Of a stretch of DNA of 64,000 nt, positions 42,517-50,726 are shown in pieces. The first letter of the stretch is position 1. The number at the start of each line of letters is the position of its first letter. A program made the position numbers and the translations under genes. Under the pieces are notes generated by a model. The model was not told the DNA's origin. It ran no database searches and saw only the letters and a program-made list of their open reading frames with translations. This DNA is from Nocardioides albertanoniae (lineage in GTDB: Bacteria > Actinomycetota > Actinomycetes > Propionibacteriales > Nocardioidaceae). The DNA lies in contig NZ_VFOV01000001.1 of assembly GCF_006716315.1 (NCBI RefSeq), positions 4,046,501-4,110,500 of the forward strand. Reading direction: 5' to 3'.

Positions 42517-43107
42517 ATGAGCTTTCGCTTCGACGCCGACCGCGCGGAGGCGGGCTGGGTCACCGGTGGCCTGCCCGCCTTTCCGGACGATGCGGTCATC
42601 CGCAGGTTGCTCTTCGGCCCTGACGGATTCGAGGCGTACGCGAGGGTGCTCGCACTGCCGGACCCCCGCTACCCCGGGCAGTCGGAGAACGACGCCGACG
42701 AGCTCGGCACAGATCTGTCCGACGAGGAGATGATCTGCCGCATCGTCGACCTGATGACCGGTTCCGACGACGCCGTCGATCTCCGCTTCCTGCTGTGGGA
42801 CGGGTGGCCCTATCGCCCGAGCCTTCCGGCCGGGGTCCGGGTCGATCTCGCCGGCATCCGCGAGTATGCAGTCGCCCGGGGCAGGCTCCGTGACTGGGAG
42901 ACGTGGGCGAGCTCCGGCATCTCACGCGAGTACGCCCCGGGATTCGTGTGGCCCTCGGACCGGAGCTGGTGCGTCGCTTTCGACACCGACCCGCACTTCG
43001 CGGGGGTCGGTGGCTCCACCGAGGCGATCGACCGGCTGCTCGAGGATCCGATCCTGACGACGCTCGCTCATCCCGCTGGGGCAGGTCTGCCTCCCGCGTA
43101 CGACTGA
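42517..43107 (+). CDS. hypothetical protein
   Basis: A 196-residue, acidic, soluble protein I do not recognise. The N-terminus is SFRFDADRAEAGWVTGGLPAFPDDAVIRRLLFGPDGFEAYARVLALPDPR, and the C-terminus has DRSWCVAFDTDPHFAGVGGSTEAIDRLLEDP. The FEAYARVL segment recurs in other uncharacterised actinobacterial proteins, as far as I recall. It lies between pepN and helR, both separated from it by hairpins, so it is probably monocistronic. No signal peptide or helix is seen. Confidence 0.7.
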   Translation: MSFRFDADRAEAGWVTGGLPAFPDDAVIRRLLFGPDGFEAYARVLALPDPRYPGQSENDADELGTDLSDEEMICRIVDLMTGSDDAVDLRFLLWDGWPYRPSLPAGVRVDLAGIREYAVARGRLRDWETWASSGISREYAPGFVWPSDRSWCVAFDTDPHFAGVGGSTEAIDRLLEDPILTTLAHPAGAGLPPAYD

Positions 43108-43125
43108 GGCCTCCGGAAACGACGA

Positions 43126-43152
43126 AGTGGAAGGGAGCCTCTCCCTTCCACT
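43126..43152 (+). terminator. hairpin terminator upstream of the RAE
   Basis: A perfect 12-bp stem, 43126-43137 with 43141-43152, loop CCT, ending 21 bases before the RAE palindrome. It ends the unknown gene at 42517-43107 and isolates the helR promoter from readthrough. Confidence 0.75.
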
Positions 43153-43173
43153 AACAACTTTATAGCGCACATA

Positions 43174-43192
43174 GGGGCTTGAAACAAGCCCC
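43174..43192. promoter_or_regulatory. rifamycin-associated element (RAE), perfect 19-bp palindrome
   Basis: GGGGCTTGAAACAAGCCCC: two perfect 8-base arms around AAA. It lies 66 bases upstream of the helR start. Length, sequence and position match the RAE described in Actinobacteria upstream of rifamycin-inactivating or -protecting genes including helR, where it drives rifamycin-induced expression. The TTGAAA inside it could serve as a -35. Confidence 0.85.
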
Positions 43193-43209
43193 CCGGATCG
43201 GGGCAGAAT
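43179..43209 (+). promoter_or_regulatory. candidate helR promoter overlapping the RAE
   Basis: TTGAAA at 43179-43184, inside the RAE, and CAGAAT at 43204-43209 are spaced by 19 bases, slightly longer than ideal. A protein bound to the RAE would cover the -35. A small hairpin (CAGGT/ACCTG) and a GGGG stretch lie between this and the ATG at 43259. Confidence 0.4.
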
Positions 43210-43258
43210 CACCTCCTCGAACAGGTAAAACACCTGCTCAGACAGGGGATTTCAACAC

Positions 43259-45523
43259 ATGCAGGCATTCGATCTCGCGGGTCGCCACGATGCGAAGGCG
43301 GACCCGGCACTGATCGCCGACGACGAACGGCACTTCGTCGCCATCGCGCAGAGTCTCGAGGAGCAGGTCGCCGAGCTGAACGAACAGCTCGACGACGTAC
43401 GCCGCCGACCGGGCGGCCACGGGCAGGAGGCGATGGACCGCGACCTGGAGGTGCACCGGATCGGGGCGCAGCTGCGGATGCTGCGACGGTTCAGCCTCGA
43501 CCTGTGCCTGGGGCGGACCGTGGCCGACTCCGGCGACACGATCTACATCGGGCGGCTCGGGCTCACCGCCAGCGACGGCACGCGGCTGCTGGTGGACTGG
43601 CGCTCGCCGGCCGCGGAGCCGTTCTTCGCGGCCACCCACGGCGACCCGCGCGGGCTGCTGAGCCGCCGACGCTACCGCTGGACCAACGGGCGCATCACCG
43701 ACTACTGGGACGAGGTCTTCACCGCCGAGGGCCTCGAGGGGCATGCCGCGCTCGATGACCAGTCGGCCTTCATCGCCACGCTCGGCAGCAGCCGCTCGCC
43801 GCAGATGCGCGACGTGCTCGGCACGATCCAGGCCGACCAGGACGCCATCGTGCGCGCGTCGTCACGGGGAGCTCTCGTCGTCGACGGCGGCCCGGGCACC
43901 GGCAAGACCGTGGTGGCGCTCCACCGCACGGCCTACCTCCTCTACTCCGACCCTCGGCTGAGCGAGAGCCGGGGCGGGGTGCTGTTCGTCGGGCCGCACG
44001 AGCCCTACCTGTCCTACGTCGGCGACGTGCTGCCGAGCCTCGGCGAGGAGGGCGTGCGCACCACCACGCTGCGCCGGATGGTTCCCGAGGGGTCGGCGCT
44101 GGTGCCGGAGAAGGACGCCGAGGTGGCCCGGCTCAAGGCGGACGCCCGGATGGTGACGGCGATCGAGCCCGCGGTCGCCCTCTACGAGGAGCCACCCTCG
44201 AGGCCCACGCTCGTCGAGACTCCGTACGGCGATGCGGTGATCAGCATCAGCGACTGGGCCGAGGCGCTGTCGGCGGCCGAGGAGGGTGCGCCGCACAACG
44301 ATGCCCGCGACCAGGTCTGGGAGGCGCTGGTGCGCATCGCGACCGACCGGATCCGGCAGAACACCGGCGACGACCCCGACCGCACCGCCGACCCCGACGC
44401 CGACCTCGATGAATGGGGCGACGAGCCCGAGCAGGAGGAGGAGTTCGACGCCTACGGGCTCCACGACGAGGACTCCGTGGATGCGCTGCACGCGGCACTG
44501 GAGACCAACCCCGGCCTGCTCGACGCCTTCGGGCAGGTGTGGCCCCGGCTGAGCCCGGCCGACATCGTCGGAGACCTGTGGGAGGTGCCGGCGTTCCTGC
44601 GGATGTGTGCCCCGTGGCTCACCCCGGAGGAGATCAAGGCGCTCCAGCGCGACGACGCCCGGGCCTGGACCGACGCCGACCTGCCCCTGCTCGATGCCGC
44701 CCACCGGCGTCTCGGCGACCCCGACGCCTCGCGCCGGCGAAGCCGGAAGAAGGCTGCCGCGGCGGCCGACCGGAAGGCGAAGGCCGAGGTGATCTCCGAC
44801 CTGATCAGCCACGACGACTCCGACATGAAGGTGATGTCGATGCTGCGCGGCCAGGATCTGCGCACCGCGCTCCTCGACGACGCCGTCCGGGAGCCCGACG
44901 AGCTCGACCCCTACGCCGGGCCGTTCGCGCACATCGTGGTCGACGAGGCCCAGGAGCTGACCGATGCCGAGTGGCAGATGCTGATCAGCCGGTGCCCTTC
45001 ACGGAGCATGACCATCGTCGGCGACCGGGCGCAGGCGCGTCACGGGTTCACCGAGTCGTGGGAGGAGCGTCTGCAACGGGTCGGTCTGGACCGCATCGAG
45101 ATGGCAGGGCTGAGCATCAACTACCGCACCCCCGAGGAGGTCATGGTCGAGGCCGAGCCCGTGATCAGGGCCGCGCTCCCCGACGCCAACGTGCCCACCT
45201 CGATCCGTGCCTCCGGGATCCCGGTCGTCCGTGGCGACCTCGCCGATCTCGACGAGATGCTGGCCACCTGGCTCGCCGAGCACGAGGAGGGCATCGCCTG
45301 CGTGATCGCCGCAGGCGCGACGGGGCGCGACCAGGACCGGCGCGACCAGGACCGGCGCGACGACGACCGGGTGCGCCACCTCAGCCCCGAGCATGCCAAG
45401 GGGCTGGAGTTCGACCTGGTGGTGCTCATCGACCCCGATGCGTACGGCACCGGGATCGAGGGGGCTGTCGACCGCTACGTCGCGATGACGCGAGCGACCC
45501 AGCAGCTGGCCATCCTGACGTGA
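43259..45523 (+). CDS. helR: HelR: HelD-like RNA polymerase-recycling ATPase, rifamycin protection
   Basis: A 754-residue UvrD-like ATPase of the HelD class, closest in pattern to HelR. The N-terminal part (ADPALIADDERHFVAIAQSLEEQVAELNEQLDDVR) is the coiled coil that enters the RNA polymerase channel. YIGRLGLTASDGTRLLVDWRSPAAEPFFAATH follows, then Walker A GGPGTGKT near residues 210-217 and helicase motifs IVVDEAQELTDAEWQML, TIVGDRAQARHG, and a C-terminal VAMTRATQQLAIL. HelR removes RNA polymerase from DNA and displaces rifamycin. The RAE upstream supports this. Three 15-base in-frame repeats lie at 45326-45370. Confidence 0.93.
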   Translation: MQAFDLAGRHDAKADPALIADDERHFVAIAQSLEEQVAELNEQLDDVRRRPGGHGQEAMDRDLEVHRIGAQLRMLRRFSLDLCLGRTVADSGDTIYIGRLGLTASDGTRLLVDWRSPAAEPFFAATHGDPRGLLSRRRYRWTNGRITDYWDEVFTAEGLEGHAALDDQSAFIATLGSSRSPQMRDVLGTIQADQDAIVRASSRGALVVDGGPGTGKTVVALHRTAYLLYSDPRLSESRGGVLFVGPHEPYLSYVGDVLPSLGEEGVRTTTLRRMVPEGSALVPEKDAEVARLKADARMVTAIEPAVALYEEPPSRPTLVETPYGDAVISISDWAEALSAAEEGAPHNDARDQVWEALVRIATDRIRQNTGDDPDRTADPDADLDEWGDEPEQEEEFDAYGLHDEDSVDALHAALETNPGLLDAFGQVWPRLSPADIVGDLWEVPAFLRMCAPWLTPEEIKALQRDDARAWTDADLPLLDAAHRRLGDPDASRRRSRKKAAAAADRKAKAEVISDLISHDDSDMKVMSMLRGQDLRTALLDDAVREPDELDPYAGPFAHIVVDEAQELTDAEWQMLISRCPSRSMTIVGDRAQARHGFTESWEERLQRVGLDRIEMAGLSINYRTPEEVMVEAEPVIRAALPDANVPTSIRASGIPVVRGDLADLDEMLATWLAEHEEGIACVIAAGATGRDQDRRDQDRRDDDRVRHLSPEHAKGLEFDLVVLIDPDAYGTGIEGAVDRYVAMTRATQQLAILT

Positions 45524-45563
45524 GCCGACCCGACGTGGCTCAGTAGGCCGATGAGCCGGTAGG

Positions 45564-45857
45564 TCAGTGGGTCTGGGTCGCGGGGAGGTTGTCGGCCTCG
45601 CCCTTGTGGGCCTTGGGGATCAGACCCTCCCCGCGGAGCACGCCCGGAAGCAGCACCAGGAGCGAGATGACCACGCCGATGACCACCGGGAGGAGCAGGA
45701 TGAGCAGGAGCAGGCCGGAGGCGCTCATGTCGTCGGCGACGGGCCAGCCCGCGGGCACGTCGGCGCTGGCGGGGCCGGCGGTAGCAACAGAGGCGACGAC
45801 GGCGGCGGTGGCGGAGGCGCCGAGGATGCCGGCGCGGCGCAGGATCTGGTTGCTCAC
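45564..45857 (-). CDS. small exported single-pass membrane protein
   Basis: A 97-residue protein starting at a GTG, with a signal peptide (ILGASATAAVVASVATAGPASA), a short Asp-rich outside stretch, one long hydrophobic helix (GLLLLILLLPVVIGVVISLLVLLPGVL) and a charged tail (PKAHKGEADN). I do not recognise a family. It is convergent with helR (40 bases between stops) and divergent from the MscS gene. Confidence 0.7.
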   Translation of the reverse strand: MSNQILRRAGILGASATAAVVASVATAGPASADVPAGWPVADDMSASGLLLLILLLPVVIGVVISLLVLLPGVLRGEGLIPKAHKGEADNLPATQTH

Positions 45858-45977
45858 GGGGCAGATACTAACCGGCGTACCTCTGGTTTCTCATCTCTGC
45901 CCCTCGTCTCGCCGGCCCTGACCTATGCCTACCCGGGGATTGGCCGGGGCGCTTGATCGGCCTGGATACTGGGGACC

Positions 45978-46928
45978 ATGTCCATCCCCTCCAACCCTCC
46001 TCTGCTCTCGGTCTCCTGGGCGAAGCTCGGCGAATGGGTGATCGGCATCCCGCTGCGAATCGTCGGCCTGATCGTGCTGGCGTTCGTGCTGCGCTGGATC
46101 CTTCACCGGGTGATCGACAAGGTCGTGGTGCGCGCCGTCGACAGCCCAGGTCTCGCCGGCAGGGCCCACAAGGCGGCCGACGCCGGCGATGCCATCGCGG
46201 CGTCCTCACGCCGAAGCCAGCGCGCGAAGGCGATCGGGTCGCTGCTGAAGAGCGTCGTCACCGGGGTCCTGGTCGCGATCTTCGCCACCATGATCCTCGA
46301 CCAGCTCGGCATCAACATCGCCCCGATCATCGCCTCGGCCGGGATCGTCGGTCTGGCGCTCGGTTTCGGTGCTCAGTCGCTCGTCAGGGACTACCTCTCC
46401 GGCATGTTCATGATCATCGAGGACCAGTACGGCGTCGGCGACAGCATCGAGGTCAACAACATCAGCGGCACCGTCGAGGCCGTGACCCTGCGGATCACCC
46501 GGCTGCGCGCCCTCGACGGCACGGTCTGGTACATCCCCAACGGCGAGATCCTCACCGTCGGAAACCACAGCCAGAACTGGGCCCGCGCCGTCATCGACGT
46601 CGGAGTCAGCTACAACGAGGACCTCTCCAAGGTGCAGCGTGTGCTCCGCGAGGTCTCGCACGACCTGTGGGTCGACGACGAGTTCAAGGGCCAGATCATC
46701 GAAGAGCCCGAGGTCACCGGTGTCGAGGCGCTGGCGGCCGAGTCGATCACCCTGCGTGTGCTCATCAAGACGCTGCCGCTCAAGCAGTGGGCGATCGCCC
46801 GCGAGATGCGTCAGCGGATCAAGGCACGCCTCGACCACGAAGGCATCGAGATGCCCTTCCCGCAGCGGATCATCTGGCACCGCGACGACAAGGTCGCCGC
46901 CGCCGCGGAGCAGCAGGCCAACGCCTGA
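45978..46928 (+). CDS. MscS-family mechanosensitive ion channel
   Basis: A 316-residue small-conductance channel. Hydrophobic helices are at about 20-45, 90-110 and a pore helix (IIASAGIVGLALGFGAQSLVRDYLSGMFMIIEDQYGVGDSIEV), the hallmark MscS segment. A beta domain (GTVEAVTLRITRLRALDGTVWYIPNGEI) and alpha/beta C-terminal part follow. It should open under membrane tension during osmotic downshift. The neighbouring potassium uptake genes fit an osmotic-adaptation cluster. Confidence 0.93.
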   Translation: MSIPSNPPLLSVSWAKLGEWVIGIPLRIVGLIVLAFVLRWILHRVIDKVVVRAVDSPGLAGRAHKAADAGDAIAASSRRSQRAKAIGSLLKSVVTGVLVAIFATMILDQLGINIAPIIASAGIVGLALGFGAQSLVRDYLSGMFMIIEDQYGVGDSIEVNNISGTVEAVTLRITRLRALDGTVWYIPNGEILTVGNHSQNWARAVIDVGVSYNEDLSKVQRVLREVSHDLWVDDEFKGQIIEEPEVTGVEALAAESITLRVLIKTLPLKQWAIAREMRQRIKARLDHEGIEMPFPQRIIWHRDDKVAAAAEQQANA

Positions 46929-46934
46929 CCCACG

Positions 46935-47049
46935 CTGGTCGAGCCGCGAGCGCCAGCGAGCGCGTCGAGACCAACACAGTCCCGGCGAGCGCCGATGGGA
47001 CCGTGTTGGTTTCGACACCGGCTCGCTGGCGCTCGCCGGGCTCAACCAG
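46935..47049. repeat. imperfect inverted repeat of about 115 bp between convergent genes
   Basis: The left arm begins CTGGTCGAGCC, contains GCGAGCGCCAGCGAGC and continues GCGTCGAGACCAACAC. The right arm is its near reverse complement ending GGGCTCAACCAG at 47049. Arms are about 43-47 bases with a few mismatches and small gaps. It fills the gap between the mscS-like and OsmC 3' ends. The same 16-base core occurs at 23975-23990. Confidence 0.8.
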
Positions 47050-47058
47050 CAGTCCGCC

Positions 47059-47484
47059 TCAGGCGAGCGCGGCGTCAAGCGTGATCGTGGTGCCGGCCAG
47101 CGCCTGGCTGACCGGGCAGCCCGCCTTGGCCGCCTCGGCCAGGCTGACGAAGGTCTCGTTGTCGAGGCCGTCGACCTCACCACGGGTGGTCAGCTTGATG
47201 CCGGTGATGCCGGTGCCGGGGGTGAACTCGACGTCGGCGCTGGCCGTCAGGGTGGACGCCGGGGTGCCGTTGTCGGCCAGGCCCTTGGAGAAGGCCATCG
47301 AGAAGCACGACGAGTGCGCGGCAGCGATGAGCTCCTCGGGGCTGGTCTTGCCTCCCGGCTCCTCCGCGCGAGACGGCCAGGAGACGTCGTAGGTGCCGAG
47401 ACCCGAGGAGTCGAGCGTCACCTTCCCGGCACCCTCGAAGAGCGTGCCCTCCCAGACGGTGGTCGCAGTGCGGGTGGTGGCCAT
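47059..47484 (-). CDS. OsmC family peroxiredoxin
   Basis: A 141-residue OsmC-fold thiol peroxidase: TTVWEGTLFEGAGKVTLDSSG at the start, SPEELIAAAHSSCFSMAFSKGLAD with the first active Cys, and LAEAAKAGCPVSQALAG with the second. It reduces organic hydroperoxides. I start at the ATG at 47484, which has GGGAGA upstream; the longer open frame is not supported. It is divergent from the truncated haemoglobin gene. Confidence 0.93.
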   Translation of the reverse strand: MATTRTATTVWEGTLFEGAGKVTLDSSGLGTYDVSWPSRAEEPGGKTSPEELIAAAHSSCFSMAFSKGLADNGTPASTLTASADVEFTPGTGITGIKLTTRGEVDGLDNETFVSLAEAAKAGCPVSQALAGTTITLDAALA

Positions 47485-47568
47485 CGTTATCTCCCAACGA
47501 TCGTGTGAGTGCGTACGCCTCCGATCCTGCCACGCGGTGCATGGACACCTGCGTGGAACAATGGCGCG

Positions 47569-47940
47569 GTGACGTTCTACGAAGAGATCGGCGGCATGGA
47601 CACGATCCGCACGATCGTGGCCAAGTTCTACGAGGGCGTGGCGACCGACGAGCTGCTGCGGCCGATGTATCCCGAAGAGGACCTCGGGCCGGCGCAGGAG
47701 CGCTTCACGCTCTTCCTGGCGCAGTACTGGGGCGGCCCGACGACCTACTCGGAGAACCGCGGCCACCCGCGGCTGCGGATGCGCCACGCTCCGTTCGAGG
47801 TCACCTCCGAAGCCCGCGACCACTGGCTCCGCCACTTCCGCGAGGGCCTCGATGCCGCCGGCCTCACCCCCGAGCAGGACGCCCAGTTCTGGGCGTACGT
47901 GGAGCATGCGGCCAACTTCATGATCAACACCCCCAGCTGA
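47569..47940 (+). CDS. glbO: group II truncated haemoglobin (trHbO/GlbO type)
   Basis: A 123-residue 2-on-2 globin starting at a GTG (VTFYEEIGGMDTIRTIVAKFYEGVATDELLRPMYPEEDLGPAQERF). The AQYWGGPTTYSENRGHPRLRMRHAPF segment holds the proximal-side residues (the RMRHAPF His should ligate haem) and DAQFWAYVEHAANFMIN carries the G8 Trp typical of group II. These proteins bind O2 and detoxify NO or peroxides. The earlier in-frame starts lie in non-conserved sequence. Confidence 0.92.
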   Translation: MTFYEEIGGMDTIRTIVAKFYEGVATDELLRPMYPEEDLGPAQERFTLFLAQYWGGPTTYSENRGHPRLRMRHAPFEVTSEARDHWLRHFREGLDAAGLTPEQDAQFWAYVEHAANFMINTPS

Positions 47941-48001
47941 TCGTCCGGGCAGCCACCGCCCGTCCGAGGCCTGACACCTCTGGAGTCCTGATGCCTCTAG
48001 A

Positions 48002-49375
48002 GTGGCGCGCGTGTCGAGCTCATCTCCTACGCGCCTGGCGCGTCGTGGCAAGAGGCTGCTGCGTCATCCCAGCCAGGTCGTGGCGGTCGGGTTCGCGGCC
48101 ACCATCCTGCTCGGCACCCTGCTGCTGATGCTTCCGGTGGCACGCGCCGAGCCGGGACATGCGCCCTTCCTGACCGCCCTGTTCACCGCGACCAGCGCGG
48201 TGTGCGTGACCGGTCTGGTCGTGGTCGATACCCCGACCTACTGGTCGACGTTCGGCGAGGTCACCATCCTCGGGCTGATCCAGGTCGGCGGCATCGGGAT
48301 CATGACCCTCGCCTCGATGCTCGCGCTGGTGGTCTTCCGCCGGCTCGGCCTGCGGTTCCGCCTCACCGCCGCCGTGGAGCACACCAGCTCCGGGCTCGGC
48401 GACGTTCGCAGCGTCATCAAGGGCGTGGTCGGCATCAGCCTGATCATCGAGCTGATCGTCGCGATCCCGCTCACGCTGCGGTTCTGGCTCGGCTACGACT
48501 CCACGCTCCGACGAGCCGTCTACGACGGCGTCTTCCACTCGATCTCCGCCTTCAACAATGCCGGGTTCGCGCTGCGCTCGGACAACCTGATGGGGTTCGT
48601 CGACGACCCCTGGATCTGCCTGCCCATCGCCGTCGCGGTGATCGCCGGCGGTCTCGGGTTCCCGGTGTGGCTGGAGCTGTTGCAGCGTACGAAGGTGCGG
48701 ATGTGGAGCCTGCACACGAAGATGACCGTCTCCGGCACCGTCGGCCTGCTGGTCATCGGCTCGTTGTTCTTCACCGCGGTCGAGTGGAACAACCCCGACA
48801 CCCTCGGTGCGCTGAGCTCTCCGGGGAAGCTGCTGGCCGGCTTCTTCCAGAGCACGATGACGCGTACGGCCGGGTTCAACAGCCTCGACTTCGAGCAGAT
48901 GCACGAAGGCACGCTGCTCGGCGTGGACGTGCTGATGCTCATCGGCGGCGGATCGGCCGGCACGGCCGGTGGCCTCAAGGTCACCACGTTCATGCTGCTC
49001 TTCTTCGTCATCCTCGCCGAGGTACGCGGCCAGCGCGAGGTCGAGGCGTTCGACCGGCGCATCGACCCGCGAGCCATCCGCCAGGCGCTCACGGTCGCCC
49101 TGCTCTCGGTGGGCTTCGTGGTCTCCGGCACCATCGCGCTGCTGCACCTGGTCGACGCGCCCACCCACCGGGTGCTCTTCGAGGCCGTGTCGGCCTTCGC
49201 GACCGTCGGGCTCTCGGCCAACCTCACCTACGACGTGCCGTCGGGCGGCCAGCTCGTCCTCATCGCGATGATGTTCGTCGGCAGGATCGGCCCGATCACC
49301 CTCGTCTCCGCCCTGGCGCTCCGCGACCGCGAGCGTCTGCACCGCTTCCCGGAAGGACGGCCCCTCATTGGCTAA
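48002..49375 (+). CDS. potassium uptake protein, TrkH/KtrB family
   Basis: A 457-residue membrane potassium channel-like transporter. Repeated pore motifs are visible, such as LFTATSAVCVTGLVVVDT, FHSISAFNNAGFAL, FQSTMTRTAGFNSLDF and FEAVSAFATVGLSANLT, with selectivity-filter glycines. The start is GTG 48002 or 48011. Its end overlaps the trkA-type gene by eight bases, so the two are coupled. It should need the RCK regulator encoded next and a sodium or proton gradient. Confidence 0.94.
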   Translation: MARVSSSSPTRLARRGKRLLRHPSQVVAVGFAATILLGTLLLMLPVARAEPGHAPFLTALFTATSAVCVTGLVVVDTPTYWSTFGEVTILGLIQVGGIGIMTLASMLALVVFRRLGLRFRLTAAVEHTSSGLGDVRSVIKGVVGISLIIELIVAIPLTLRFWLGYDSTLRRAVYDGVFHSISAFNNAGFALRSDNLMGFVDDPWICLPIAVAVIAGGLGFPVWLELLQRTKVRMWSLHTKMTVSGTVGLLVIGSLFFTAVEWNNPDTLGALSSPGKLLAGFFQSTMTRTAGFNSLDFEQMHEGTLLGVDVLMLIGGGSAGTAGGLKVTTFMLLFFVILAEVRGQREVEAFDRRIDPRAIRQALTVALLSVGFVVSGTIALLHLVDAPTHRVLFEAVSAFATVGLSANLTYDVPSGGQLVLIAMMFVGRIGPITLVSALALRDRERLHRFPEGRPLIG

Positions 49376-50033
49376 GAAGGACACCACCCGTGGCGGCGTC
49401 GCCGTGCTCGGCCTCGGCCGGTTCGGCAGCGCCCTCGCCCTCGAGCTCGTCGAGGAGGGCGAGGAGGTGCTCGCCGCCGACATGAACCCCCGCACGGTGC
49501 AGGAGCATGCCGGTCTGCTCACCCACGTGGTCGAGGCGGACACGACCAGCGAGGACGCGATGCGAGGGCTCGGCCTGGGCGAGTTCGGCACGGTGGTCGT
49601 GGCCATCGGCACCGACATCGAGGCGAGCATCCTCAGCGCCTCGGTCGCGGTCCACCTCGGCGTACGCAACGTCTGGGCCAAGGCGATCAGCGCCTCCCAC
49701 GCCCGGATCCTCACCCAGATCGGGGTGGACCGCGTCGTCCGTCCCGAGCTCGAGATGGGGCAGCGCGTGGCTCACCTGGTGAGCGGGCAGATGCTGGACT
49801 ACATCGAGTTCGACGACGGATACGTCTTCGTCAAGACCCGGCCGCCGGCCCTGCTGCACAACCGCAGCCTCTCCGGCCTCGGCGTGCGCGAGATGTACGG
49901 AGTGACCGTCGTCGGGGTGAAGTCCGCCGGCGGCGCCTTCACCTACGCCACTCCCGAGACCGTCATCCGCCCCGACGACCACATCGTCGTCTCCGGGCCA
50001 CAGCACAAGGTCGAGGCCTTCGCGCGGCTCTAG
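49368..50033 (+). CDS. potassium uptake regulator TrkA/KtrA (RCK domain)
   Basis: A 221-residue RCK protein: an N-terminal Rossmann domain (GVAVLGLGRFGSALALELVEEGEEVLAADMN) binding nucleotide, and a C-terminal RCK_C part (LSGLGVREMYGVTVVGVKSAGG...TVIRPDDHIVVSGPQHKVEAF). It gates the TrkH/KtrB pore. The start is a TTG overlapping the pore gene, with GGAAGG about 12 bases upstream. It ends six bases before the convergent kdpE stop. Confidence 0.94.
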   Translation: MAKKDTTRGGVAVLGLGRFGSALALELVEEGEEVLAADMNPRTVQEHAGLLTHVVEADTTSEDAMRGLGLGEFGTVVVAIGTDIEASILSASVAVHLGVRNVWAKAISASHARILTQIGVDRVVRPELEMGQRVAHLVSGQMLDYIEFDDGYVFVKTRPPALLHNRSLSGLGVREMYGVTVVGVKSAGGAFTYATPETVIRPDDHIVVSGPQHKVEAFARL

Positions 50034-50039
50034 GGAGTA

Positions 50040-50726
50040 TCAGCCGTCCGGGTCGAGGGTGTAGCCGACCCCGGAGGTGGTGACCAGGTAGCGCGGGTGG
50101 GAGGGGTCGTCCTCGAGCTTGCGGCGCAGCTGAGCCGCGTAGACGCGCAGGTAGTGGGTCTCCTTGGCGTACCCGGGGCCCCAGACCTCCTTGAGGATCT
50201 GGTCACGCGGGACCAGGCGGCCGACATTGCGGGCCAAGAGCTCCAGGAACGACCACTCGGTCGGGGTCAGCCGTACGTCCTGCCCGGAGCGGTGGACGCG
50301 CTTGCGGGCGAAGTCGATCTCCAGGTCGCCCACGGTGAGCGTGGTCGCGGCCGGCGGTGCGGACTCCTGGGAACGTCTGACCGCGGCGCGGAGGCGCGCC
50401 ATCAGCTCGTTCATCGCGAACGGCTTGGTGACGTAGTCGTCGGCGCCCAGATCGAGCGCCTCGATCTTGTCGTCGCCGTGCTGGCGTGCGGAGAGCACCA
50501 CCACCGGCACCTGCGTCCAGCCGCGCAGCCCCTCGATCACCTCGGTGCCGTCCAGGTCGGGGAGCCCGAGGTCGAGCAGGACCACATCGGGGTGGGTCGC
50601 CGCCGCGGCGGCGAGCGCCGAGCGGCCGTCGTGGGCGGTCTCCACCTCCCAGCCCGCGGCGCGCAGGTTGATCGCGAGCGCTCGCAGCAGCGCGGGTTCG
50701 TCGTCGACGACGAGGACGCGGCTCAT
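50040..50726 (-). CDS. kdpE: KdpE response regulator
   Basis: A 228-residue OmpR-family regulator. The receiver domain has the acidic pair Asp8-Asp9 (VLVVDDEPALL) and the phosphoacceptor Asp52 (VVLLDLGLPDLDG); the winged-helix domain carries LTPTEWSFLELLARNVGRLVPRDQILKEVWGPGYAKETHYLRVYAAQLRRKLEDDPSHPRYLVTTSGVGYTL. It activates kdpFABC at low potassium. It overlaps the kdpD stop by four bases. Confidence 0.96.
   Translation of the reverse strand: MSRVLVVDDEPALLRALAINLRAAGWEVETAHDGRSALAAAAATHPDVVLLDLGLPDLDGTEVIEGLRGWTQVPVVVLSARQHGDDKIEALDLGADDYVTKPFAMNELMARLRAAVRRSQESAPPAATTLTVGDLEIDFARKRVHRSGQDVRLTPTEWSFLELLARNVGRLVPRDQILKEVWGPGYAKETHYLRVYAAQLRRKLEDDPSHPRYLVTTSGVGYTLDPDG

Noticed and set aside
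48020..49714. 564-codon minus frame opposite the TrkH gene
   Set aside because: Glu/Asp/Arg/His-rich antisense translation; TrkH has clear pore motifs on the plus strand.
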